A stretch of 7,408 bases of DNA, taken from positions 1-7,408 of the forward strand of contig JAAZOI010000327.1 in assembly GCA_012797825.1 (NCBI GenBank), written 5' to 3'. Shown here in pieces: positions 1-4,798 of the stretch. The notes beneath the pieces were generated by a model. That model saw only the letters and a list, made by a program, of their open reading frames with translations, did not search any database and was not told the DNA's origin. Both the position numbers and the translations under genes were made by a program. The stretch is from Eubacteriaceae bacterium. Lineage in GTDB: Bacteria; Bacillota; Clostridia; Eubacteriales; UBA1433. Within the stretch, counting starts at the first letter, position 1, and every line of letters begins with the position of its first letter.

Positions 1-72
1 AAAGGATACTCGTACTTTTACGAATATGGGAACGCGACCGCGACAGAGATAGACGCGGTTGGGATAGGATGA
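1..72 (+). CDS. C-terminal end of an unrecognised protein (partial)
   Basis: Frame 1 is open from the window edge to a TGA at 70-72 and gives 23 residues ending in ATEIDAVGIG. The tail is rich in Gly, Ala, Tyr and Phe and looks like beta structure. It does not resemble the usual CotJA end, although CotJA is the classic gene upstream of CotJB. The stop overlaps the cotJB start as ATGA, which fits translational coupling in one operon. Too little is visible to name a family, and a chance open frame cannot be ruled out over so short a stretch. Confidence 0.4.
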   Translation, partial: KGYSYFYEYGNATATEIDAVGIG

Positions 73-596
73 GTGAAGAATCAAACGAAATGTTAGAAAG
101 TGAAAAAATGATTGAACACCCGAAAGAAATGCCTGAAATAATAAAAAAACCTGAAATAGAGATGCCGGAAATTATACACAAACCTATAAGTCCGCCCGAA
201 CAGATGCCGGTAAGAGAAGAACCTCGCTGCCCCGAACAAATGCCTATATGGGACAGAAAACCTAAATATCCGCAAATGCCCGTGCGTGATGAAAAACCGC
301 ATTGCCCCGGACAGATGCCTGCACATTCGGCTAAAGATGAAATGATGAATAAGATAATGTCTGTACAATTTATGGTTCTGGATATAGCACTTTATCTTGA
401 CACTCATCCTTGCGATACAGCTATGATTAATAAACATAATTTTTATGCGGATATGCTGCGCGGGCTGATTGCCGATTATGAAAGAACGTTTAATGAACCG
501 CTTACTATTTACGGCATAAGTCCTGCAGACAGATGGGCGTGGGTAAGCGAAAAATGGCCTTGGAATAAATGCGATATGAGTAGGAAGGAGTGCTAG
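69..596 (+). CDS. cotJB: Spore coat protein CotJB with repeat-rich N-terminal extension
   Basis: CotJB is a small structural protein of the spore coat that works with the catalase-like CotJC. The CotJB domain is at residues 94-165: a helix starting MNKIMSVQFMVLDIALYLDTH, then HNFYADMLRGLIADYE, and the typical Trp-rich end DRWAWVSEKWPW. Bacillus CotJB is about half this length. The extra part, residues 17-86, is a low-complexity charged and proline-rich segment with six (E/Q)MP cores at Met21, 32, 46, 58, 70 and 83, two of whose units carry a Cys (54, 79). The ATG at 69 overlaps the upstream stop as ATGA and has only a weak GGGATAGG-like ribosome site, so coupled translation is likely. ATGs at 90 and 108 are possible alternative starts. 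cotJC begins 2 bases after the stop and its ribosome site lies inside this gene. Domain identity is firm; the role of the extension is unknown. Confidence 0.9.
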   Translation: MSEESNEMLESEKMIEHPKEMPEIIKKPEIEMPEIIHKPISPPEQMPVREEPRCPEQMPIWDRKPKYPQMPVRDEKPHCPGQMPAHSAKDEMMNKIMSVQFMVLDIALYLDTHPCDTAMINKHNFYADMLRGLIADYERTFNEPLTIYGISPADRWAWVSEKWPWNKCDMSRKEC

Positions 597-597
597 T

Positions 598-1179
598 ATG
601 TGGATTTACGAGAAAAAATTACAGTATCCGATGAAAGTTTCATGCAAAGATTTACGCATGGCAAAAAATATATTAACACAGTACGGCGGACCCAACGGTG
701 AAAGCGGCGCGTCTACACAGTATTTAAATCAGCGTTACTCTATGCCTTATAAAGAAGGTAAAGCCGTGCTTACAGATATAGGAACAGAAGAACTTGCTCA
801 CATGGAAATGGTCGCAACACTCTATGAAATGCTTGTTTGCGGAGCAACAAAAGAAGACTTCATTAAAGCCGGATTTGATGGGATGTATGTTGAACACAAA
901 TGTAATCCGCACTATCTGAACGTAGACGGCGTTCCGTTTAATATCGGGAAAGAAACAGTTGCTACCGGTAATCCCGAAGTAGATTTATATGCAGATATGG
1001 CTGCTGAAAAACGCGCAGAAACAACGTACGAAAATCTTATTCAAATGACGGATGATCCGCTTTTAAAAGATTCATTGAGATTTTTAAGAGAGCGCGAAGT
1101 GGTGCATTTTCAAAGGTTCGGCGAAGTGCTAAGATTAATACAAGAGAAATATAATTTCGCGCATGAAAGATTTAAATAA
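598..1179 (+). CDS. cotJC: Spore coat manganese-catalase-family protein CotJC
   Basis: This is a 193-residue member of the Mn-catalase family, a four-helix ferritin-like fold with a dimanganese centre that decomposes hydrogen peroxide. CotJC is found in the coat of spores. The expected metal ligands are all visible: Glu35 in GGPNGES, Glu65 and His68 in the GTEELAHMEM motif, a Glu at 137 or 141 in AAEKRAET, and Glu167/His170 in REREVVHF. The start GWIYEKKLQYP-like (here MWIYEKKLQYP) and the segment YLNQRYSMP are typical of CotJC. Length is slightly short but normal for the spore-coat branch, which lacks the C-terminal tail of larger catalases. An AGGAAGGAG ribosome site at 582-590 sits 7 bases before the ATG. 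It is cotranscribed with cotJB and followed by a strong terminator. Catalytic activity is expected from intact ligands but not shown. Expression should be sporulation-specific; the promoter lies outside the window. Confidence 0.95.
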   Translation: MWIYEKKLQYPMKVSCKDLRMAKNILTQYGGPNGESGASTQYLNQRYSMPYKEGKAVLTDIGTEELAHMEMVATLYEMLVCGATKEDFIKAGFDGMYVEHKCNPHYLNVDGVPFNIGKETVATGNPEVDLYADMAAEKRAETTYENLIQMTDDPLLKDSLRFLREREVVHFQRFGEVLRLIQEKYNFAHERFK

Positions 1180-1184
1180 ACACT

Positions 1185-1212
1185 GAGAGATAAGCAATTA
1201 TCTCTCTTTTTT
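1185..1212 (+). terminator. Intrinsic terminator of the cotJ operon
   Basis: GAGAGATAA (1185-1193) pairs perfectly with TTATCTCTC (1198-1206) across a GCAA tetraloop, and is followed by six T residues (1207-1212). The hairpin starts 5 bases after the cotJC stop. GCAA is a stable GNRA-type loop. Confidence 0.9.
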
Positions 1213-1222
1213 ATTAGGTACA

Positions 1223-1231
1223 TGATATAAT
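1223..1231 (+). promoter_or_regulatory. Extended -10 promoter for the Rieske gene
   Basis: TGATATAAT is an exact TGn-TATAAT extended -10 element. No good -35 is present upstream, because that place is taken by the preceding terminator; extended -10 promoters often do without one. Initiation near 1238 would give a leader of about 40 bases before the ATG at 1280. The terminator just upstream makes a separate promoter here necessary. Confidence 0.55.
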
Positions 1232-1279
1232 GACAATAAATGGTAAAAATGTTTTTATTCAATAAGCGGGAGGTAATAT

Positions 1280-1606
1280 ATGAGATATGTAAAAGCTATT
1301 AAAACTTCCGATCTGAAAAGCGGACAAAAAATGGAAGTAACTATTGAAGGCAAAGATATATTGCTGATAAATATTGATAACAAATTTTATGCAACAGACA
1401 GTAAATGTACTCATATGGGAGGAGAGCTGAATAAAGGCAGACTTGAAGGCAGCCACATTATATGCCCAAAGCATGGATCGGTATTTGACGTGAAAACAGG
1501 TAAATTAATCGAGCAGGGAAAGATGTTTAGTATCAGGGTAAAAGCTAAAGATTTAAATAGCTATCCGGTAATGCTTGAAGGTGGTGATGTGTTTATAGGT
1601 ATATAG
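1280..1606 (+). CDS. Small soluble Rieske [2Fe-2S] ferredoxin-like protein
   Basis: The 108-residue protein is a single Rieske domain without signal peptide or membrane segment, so it should be a cytoplasmic electron carrier. Cluster ligands are Cys43 and His45 in KCTHMGG and Cys62 and His65 in ICPKHGS; the two pairs are separated by 16 residues, the normal arrangement with two Cys and two His. The sequence around them (FYATDSKCTHMG and the FDVKTGK after the second box) is typical of stand-alone Rieske proteins related to the small subunit of nitrite reductase and to dioxygenase ferredoxins. No oxygenase, reductase or nitrite reductase gene adjoins it, so its partner is unknown. A GGGAGG ribosome site (1268-1273) supports the start. 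There is no clear terminator after it, so the helical repeat gene downstream may be on the same transcript. Confidence 0.92.
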   Translation: MRYVKAIKTSDLKSGQKMEVTIEGKDILLINIDNKFYATDSKCTHMGGELNKGRLEGSHIICPKHGSVFDVKTGKLIEQGKMFSIRVKAKDLNSYPVMLEGGDVFIGI

Positions 1607-1631
1607 CAGTTTGCAGAAGGAATAATTTTAA

Positions 1632-1648
1632 TTGCATAATATATGCAA
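1632..1648. promoter_or_regulatory. 17-bp palindrome between the Rieske and helical-repeat genes
   Basis: TTGCATA (1632-1638) and TATGCAA (1642-1648) are perfect 7-base arms around ATA. No T-run follows, so it is not an intrinsic terminator. It lies 43 bases upstream of the next start, where an operator would be expected. No regulator can be assigned, and no convincing promoter was found with it. Confidence 0.35.
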
Positions 1649-1690
1649 CACGTAAAACAAAACATATTCGATTAATATTGGAGGTTTGTT

Positions 1691-2236
1691 ATGGACGAAA
1701 TAAAAGATAAAATAGATAATACAATAAATGAAGCTAAAGAAAAAGCGGCGGAAATAAAAGCTAAAGCCGAAGACGCGGCAAAGCAGGCAAAAGTAAAATT
1801 GGACGAGTTTAAGGATAAAGCTGATGACGCTATAGAAGACGCGAAAGAAAAGACCGCAGAGTTTAAAGTCAAAGCAAACGAATTTGCTGCTGACGCAAAA
1901 GAAGCAGGTAAAGATGCTCTAGATAAAGCCCAGGCGGCAGCTGCGGAAGCAAAAATAAAATTTGATAATATTAAAAATAAAACCGAAGAAGCATATGAAG
2001 ACGCTAAAGAAAAAGCCGCGGATATAAAAGGAAAGGCGGAAGAAATAGCAAAAGAAGTCAAAACAAAAGCGGAAAATTTAGCGGATAAAACCGATGATTT
2101 TATTAAAGACGCAAAAGTTAAAGGAGCTGCCGTAAAAGGCGTTGCGGCAGAATTTGCAGAAGACACAAAAGAAAAAGCGAAAAAAATCAAGGAAATCTTA
2201 ACTGATAAGGACGAGCAGCAGGAAGAAGAAAAATAA
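1691..2236 (+). CDS. Charged helical protein of 18-residue repeats (LEA/apolipoprotein-like)
   Basis: The 181 residues are nearly all Ala, Lys, Glu and Asp, with no Cys, Trp, Pro or His, no signal peptide and no membrane span, so a long soluble amphipathic helix is expected. From residue 17 to 178 it divides without gaps into 18-residue units, most of which end in AK; a Lys closes the unit at positions 16, 34, 52, 70, 88, 106, 124, 142 and 160. Two unit types alternate: one like EKAAEIKAKAEDAAKQAK (units at 17, 53, 107) and one like VKLDEFKDKADDAIEDAK (35, 89, 125). Hydrophobic residues fall at about 3, 6, 10, 13/14 and 17 of each unit. In general character it resembles group 3 LEA and YtxH-like stress proteins, but those classically use 11-residue repeats, so I do not assign it to that family. 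The GGAGG at 1680-1684 fixes the start. Desiccation, membrane or spore-related protection is only a guess. Confidence 0.85.
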   Translation: MDEIKDKIDNTINEAKEKAAEIKAKAEDAAKQAKVKLDEFKDKADDAIEDAKEKTAEFKVKANEFAADAKEAGKDALDKAQAAAAEAKIKFDNIKNKTEEAYEDAKEKAADIKGKAEEIAKEVKTKAENLADKTDDFIKDAKVKGAAVKGVAAEFAEDTKEKAKKIKEILTDKDEQQEEEK

Positions 2237-2254
2237 GTTATTTTACTGATACAT

Positions 2255-2282
2255 AAAGGAGATAAGAGATTATCTCTTTTTT
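2255..2282 (+). terminator. Intrinsic terminator after the helical-repeat gene
   Basis: GAGATAA (2259-2265) pairs with TTATCTC (2270-2276) across a GAGA tetraloop; the stem can extend outward by a G-T and A-T pairs. Six T residues follow (2277-2282). It shares stem and loop style with the terminator at 1185-1212. Confidence 0.88.
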
Positions 2283-2295
2283 ATTTAAAGATGAA

Positions 2296-2314
2296 CAGAA
2301 TAATTATTATTCTG
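2296..2314. promoter_or_regulatory. 19-bp perfect palindrome, Fur/PerR-box shaped
   Basis: CAGAATAAT and ATTATTCTG are perfect 9-base arms around a single T. The inner part, GAATAAT-T-ATTATTC, has the 7-1-7 layout of Bacillus Fur-family operators (PerR TTATAATnATTATAA, Fur TGATAATnATTATCA) and agrees with either at 5 of 7 positions per arm. It lies between a terminator and the first microprotein, with its right end 43 bases before that start. An alternative is a short hairpin in a leader, but no T-run follows it. Confidence 0.4.
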
Positions 2315-2357
2315 CAGCTAATAATAAAACAATATATGAATATAAAAGGAACAACTA

Positions 2358-2495
2358 ATGGATTTATCAAATATAAACGCAGGATTAATTTTATACTTTA
2401 TATTCAGAGCATCGCTTCTATATTTGATTGTGTTTTTTTTATATAGTTTTTTTAAATACCCCGTAAGATATATTAAAAAATATTTTAAAAAATAA
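2358..2495 (+). CDS. 45-residue single-span membrane microprotein (paralogue 1)
   Basis: An ATG at 2358 preceded by AAAGGA (2345-2350, 7-base spacer) opens 45 codons ending TAA at 2493-2495. The product begins MDLSNINAG, has one hydrophobic stretch at about residues 10-32 broken by Arg17, and ends in a basic tail with Lys33, Arg37, Lys40, Lys41, Lys44 and Lys45. By the positive-inside rule the tail should be cytoplasmic and the N-terminus outside. It aligns without gaps, from Asn7 on, with the microprotein at 2573 (see that entry). I do not recognise a family. Type I toxin-like peptides, small regulators of membrane proteins and antimicrobial peptides have this general form. Support rests on the ribosome site, the membrane-peptide character and the paralogue. 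Confidence 0.6.
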   Translation: MDLSNINAGLILYFIFRASLLYLIVFFLYSFFKYPVRYIKKYFKK

Positions 2496-2572
2496 ATATA
2501 ATGATATAACGCATACCTAATAAATATTTAAACTCTATCATGAGCGGTTGTTCGAGGGAAGGATAATATACT

Positions 2573-2680
2573 ATGGATTTAAACGGAGTAATAATTTTTT
2601 TTATTTTTTTTAGAATTATCGTATTTTTTACATGCCTTTTTATGCTGTATTATTTTATTAGAAAAAGAAAAGCAAAGTAG
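2573..2680 (+). CDS. 35-residue single-span membrane microprotein (paralogue 2)
   Basis: The ATG at 2573 follows an AGGGAAGGA ribosome site (2555-2563) by 9 bases and opens 35 codons ending TAG at 2678-2680. The product begins MDLNG, has a hydrophobic span at about residues 5-29 with Arg14 in the middle, and ends RKRKAK. Compared with the protein at 2358 both start MDL, both have Asn 10 residues before a Phe-Arg pair, and Leu-Tyr follows 11-12 residues after that Arg in both. This repeated spacing is hard to explain by composition alone and indicates a duplicated gene. The pair may form one transcript, as no terminator lies between them. Function is unknown; a role beside the downstream holin-like LrgAB genes is speculation. 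Confidence 0.6.
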   Translation: MDLNGVIIFFIFFRIIVFFTCLFMLYYFIRKRKAK

Positions 2681-2814
2681 TCGTTATATTGTTTATCTGC
2701 GGTACTTATTTGTTATTTACTTATCAAAATTTTTTTCAAACTAAAATTTATTAATAGTTTCGTCCGGGTAACTTAGATTAACTTAAAGTAATATACGCAC
2801 AAAATAGTGCATTC

Positions 2815-2842
2815 TTGTTTAAATAGTTACTTATTATATAAT
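2815..2842 (+). promoter_or_regulatory. Sigma-A type promoter of lrgAB
   Basis: TTGTTT (2815-2820), a 16-base spacer and a consensus TATAAT (2837-2842). Initiation would fall near 2849, giving a leader of about 25 bases to the lrgA ATG. Confidence 0.6.
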
Positions 2843-2862
2843 ATAGATATAAAAAGTAACTA
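2824..2862. promoter_or_regulatory. Inverted repeat flanking the lrgAB -10 box (operator candidate)
   Basis: TAGTTACTT (2824-2832) and AAGTAACTA (2854-2862) are perfect 9-base inverted copies with 21 bases between them. Their centres are 30 bp apart, close to three helical turns. The left arm lies between -35 and -10, upstream of the predicted start, so this is a DNA site and not an RNA hairpin of this transcript. The right arm abuts the ribosome site AAGGAG (2862-2867). Related TTACTT/AACTTA words upstream (2717, 2769, 2779) may be extra half-sites. Confidence 0.5.
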
Positions 2863-2874
2863 AGGAGAAGTTTA

Positions 2875-3234
2875 ATGAAGCTTTTAAAACAATTTGCAAT
2901 TATTACGGGCGTTTATGCGGCAAGTGAAATTATTTTAATGTTTGTCCCGGTAAAATTTCCCGCTAACGTGTTGGGTATGATACTGATGTTTATTCTTTTG
3001 TGCTTAAAAGTTGTAAAACTTGAGCAGGTAGGCGACGTAGCCGCGTTTTTAACATCTAATATGGGATTTTTCTTTGTTCCGGCGGCGGCAAGCGTTGCAA
3101 GAGATTTAGGCATAGTTGCCGATACGTTCTGGCCTATACTTGTAATATGCGTAGTCGGAACTGCGCTTGTATTCGGCGCGACTGCGTATACGGCGTATTT
3201 CATACAAAGACTTCAAAGAAAGGGGAACAATTAA
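2875..3234 (+). CDS. lrgA: CidA/LrgA family holin-like membrane protein
   Basis: This 119-residue protein has four hydrophobic segments (about 5-23, 28-48, 57-77, 84-112) and the family signature around residues 28-75: FPANVLGMILMFILLCLK, then KLEQV and MGFFFVPAAASV. LrgA/CidA proteins are small membrane proteins first described as antiholin/holin-like regulators of murein hydrolase activity in Staphylococcus. In Bacillus subtilis the related PftA works with PftB in pyruvate uptake. The sequence alone does not decide between the names CidA, LrgA and PftA. The ATG follows AAGGAG by 7 bases. The stop TAA (3232-3234) directly adjoins the lrgB ATG, so the two are translated from one message. No LytS/LytR or CidR gene lies in the window. 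Confidence 0.9.
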   Translation: MKLLKQFAIITGVYAASEIILMFVPVKFPANVLGMILMFILLCLKVVKLEQVGDVAAFLTSNMGFFFVPAAASVARDLGIVADTFWPILVICVVGTALVFGATAYTAYFIQRLQRKGNN

Positions 3235-3936
3235 ATGATGAAATTTATGACTGATTTTTTGTCTTCTCCGACAGCGGCGATATTTGTATCTTTAGCGTTA
3301 TATGCGTTCGGAGTATGGCTATTTAAGAAAACAAAATTAGGTTTTATACATCCCCTGCCTGTTGCGAGCATACTTATAATTGCGCTTTTAGGGTTTTTCC
3401 ATGTGGATTATGATTTATACAATAAAGGCGGTCAGATAATATCAATATTTTTAGGACCGGCGACTGTTTGTCTTGCGGTGCCGCTCTATAAAAATTTAGA
3501 TAAATTAAAGAAAAACATAGTGCCCATTCTGGTAGCAACGGCAATTGGCAGCGTAGTTGCCGTTACCTCTGTTGCGCTTTTGGGTTTAATGTTCGGACTT
3601 GACAGACAAGTCATACTCTCGGTTATACCGCGAAGCGTAACAGTGCCTATAGCTCTTGCTATAACCGGTCAGCTGGGAGGGCTTGTATCAATTACAATGC
3701 TTGCGATAGTTATAACGGGAACTCTTGGTACTGTTTTCGTGCCTTATCTGTTTAAATGGTTCAGGGTCAAAGACGAAGTAGCAAACGGACTTGCGTTCGG
3801 AACGTCTGCTCATGCTATGGGAACTGCAAAAGCTATGGAAATAAACGAGCTCATGGGTTCTATGGCTGGGCTCTCCATTGCGGCGGTTGGTGTAGTAACT
3901 CTTATACTGGCTGAGATTATTCAAAGATATATATAA
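3235..3936 (+). CDS. lrgB: LrgB/CidB family membrane protein
   Basis: A 233-residue polytopic protein of normal family length. Family marks are HPLPVASI (39-46), FLGPATVCLAVPLYK (72-86), IPRSVTVPIALAI (131-143), and GTSAHAMGTAKAMEI (189-203); hydrophobic segments cover most of the rest. LrgB acts with LrgA; the pair is linked to cell lysis control and, in B. subtilis and Streptococcus, to pyruvate uptake. ATG codons at 3235 and 3238 are both possible; AAAGGGG at 3219-3225 suits the first slightly better. It adjoins lrgA without a gap and is closed by a strong terminator, so lrgAB is a two-gene operon. Ala140 follows the conserved SVT-PIA pattern, and nothing looks broken. Confidence 0.93.
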   Translation: MMKFMTDFLSSPTAAIFVSLALYAFGVWLFKKTKLGFIHPLPVASILIIALLGFFHVDYDLYNKGGQIISIFLGPATVCLAVPLYKNLDKLKKNIVPILVATAIGSVVAVTSVALLGLMFGLDRQVILSVIPRSVTVPIALAITGQLGGLVSITMLAIVITGTLGTVFVPYLFKWFRVKDEVANGLAFGTSAHAMGTAKAMEINELMGSMAGLSIAAVGVVTLILAEIIQRYI

Positions 3937-3967
3937 TATATTTTAAATTAAAATAATAATTGCTTTC

Positions 3968-4000
3968 AAAAAGTTTTTGCATAATTGCAAAAACTTTTTT
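3968..4000 (+). terminator. Intrinsic terminator of lrgAB
   Basis: A perfect 14-base stem (3968-3981 with 3986-3999) around TAAT, core GTTTTTGCA/TGCAAAAAC, running into six T residues at 3995-4000. It lies 31 bases after the lrgB stop. Confidence 0.9.
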
Positions 4001-4036
4001 ATTAATATATTTATTTCGTTAACTATTTATCTAGTG

Positions 4037-4065
4037 TAGACTTAATTTCAATAGATAATTATAAT
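4037..4065 (+). promoter_or_regulatory. Promoter of the ferritin-like gene with palindrome over the -10
   Basis: TAGACT (4037-4042), a 17-base spacer and TATAAT (4060-4065). The perfect 14-bp palindrome ATAATTATAATTAT (4055-4068) covers the -10, and TTATAAT (4059-4065) equals one arm of the PerR box. A leader of about 75 bases would follow. Confidence 0.45.
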
Positions 4066-4148
4066 TATAAATACAAAATGAAAAATAGTATCATAATAAA
4101 ACTGATTAAGTAATTATATTAAATTTTTGATTATAAGGAGATTTATTA

Positions 4149-4625
4149 ATGGATATTTTAAGTTTCGCTGTAAAGATGGAAAGAGAAGGAGAAAAATACT
4201 ATAAAGAACAAGCGGATATAAATCAAAATAATAGTCTTCATACAATTTTTATGAATCTTGCGCAAGATGAATGCCATCATGCGCGAATTATAGAAAATAA
4301 ACTGGAAGGCATAGCATATCAGCCCAAGGCAGAAGTAAGCAGCCGGACTAAAAATGTATTTAAAAATACAGATAATTTTAAGATGGAAATAAAAGAAATT
4401 CCGCAGCAGATTGATGCATACAGAATGGCTATGGAAAAAGAAAAAGAAAGCATAGAACTTTACAAAAAGCTACTTAATGAAACAAGCGATGACAAAGCTT
4501 TATTTGAATTTTTAATAGCTCAGGAGGAAGAACATTACAAAGTACTTGATGAAATTGTACAGTTTGTAAACAGGCCGAATGAATGGGTGGGAAATGCCGA
4601 ATTCGGCAAAAGGGAAGAATATTAA
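4149..4625 (+). CDS. Rubrerythrin-type ferritin-like diiron protein (no rubredoxin domain)
   Basis: A 158-residue four-helix protein of the rubrerythrin branch of the ferritin-like superfamily. The repeated diiron signature is visible in two halves: Glu13 in MEREGEKYYKE with Glu41/His44 in DECHHA, and Glu98 in AMEKEKESIELY with Glu126/His129 in QEEEHY. The C-terminus has the usual RPNEWVG...AEFGKREEY ending. The rubredoxin domain with its two CxxC pairs is absent, so it cannot carry the second iron centre of classical rubrerythrin and would need an outside electron donor. Related proteins in anaerobes reduce peroxide or handle iron; which applies here is not visible. The Rieske protein at 1280 is a conceivable donor, but that is speculation. 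AAGGAG at 4135-4140 supports the start. It forms its own transcription unit between two terminators. Confidence 0.88.
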   Translation: MDILSFAVKMEREGEKYYKEQADINQNNSLHTIFMNLAQDECHHARIIENKLEGIAYQPKAEVSSRTKNVFKNTDNFKMEIKEIPQQIDAYRMAMEKEKESIELYKKLLNETSDDKALFEFLIAQEEEHYKVLDEIVQFVNRPNEWVGNAEFGKREEY

Positions 4626-4657
4626 TTATCATAAATAAAATTATATGAAAATATCAG

Positions 4658-4691
4658 GGCTGACTGAAAAACAAGTTTATAGTCAGCCTTT
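4658..4691 (+). terminator. Intrinsic terminator of the ferritin-like gene
   Basis: GGCTGACT (4658-4665) pairs with AGTCAGCC (4681-4688) across 15 bases that can form a small inner AAA/TTT stem. The T-run is short (TTTAT), but the stem is the most GC-rich hairpin in the area and sits 33 bases after the stop. Confidence 0.75.
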
Positions 4692-4714
4692 ATAAATTTA
4701 AATTATATTAATTA

Positions 4715-4742
4715 TTGTATAAGATATAATATTTATTATAAT
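4715..4742 (+). promoter_or_regulatory. Promoter of the membrane protein/AraC unit
   Basis: TTGTAT (4715-4720), a 16-base spacer and TATAAT (4737-4742). A second TATAAT at 4725-4730 lacks a good -35. The leader would be about 50 bases, mostly AT. Confidence 0.45.
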
Positions 4743-4798
4743 TACTTGTATATATATTAATATAAAGATACAGACATCTAAGCCTAAGGAGGTATTTT

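Larger units (their letters stand above)
2237..2874. other. 638-base stretch without large genes: contents
   Basis: Contents in order are the terminator (2255-2282), the 19-bp palindrome (2296-2314), the two microproteins (2358-2495 and 2573-2680), an AT-rich stretch with TTACTTAT at 2717-2724, the direct repeat TAACTTA at 2769 and 2779, and the lrgA promoter with its inverted repeat (2815-2862). No RNA gene or clear terminator is visible between 2681 and 2814. Confidence 0.6.

Noticed and set aside
93..437. Minus-strand open frame opposite cotJB
   Set aside because: Phe/His/Arg-rich translation is the reverse image of the repeat-rich N-terminus; no ribosome site and the + strand gene is well supported.
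1672..2190. Long open frame on the - strand opposite the helical-repeat gene, rich in Ala, Ser and Phe
   Set aside because: It mirrors the repetitive Ala/Lys/Glu codons of the + strand gene, has no ribosome site of its own and no family features.
2540..2566. Eight-codon frame MSGCSREG just before the second microprotein
   Set aside because: Too short to support; it has no clear ribosome site and overlaps the ribosome site of the microprotein. A leader peptide role cannot be shown.
2358..2680. Type I toxin-antitoxin reading of the microprotein pair
   Set aside because: Size and shape fit, but I found no convincing antisense promoter or antitoxin RNA on the - strand, so it stays only one possibility.
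2797..2810. GCAC-N6-GTGC inverted repeat upstream of the lrgAB -35
   Set aside because: Four-base arms in AT-rich DNA are expected by chance; the 9-base repeat at 2824-2862 is far stronger.
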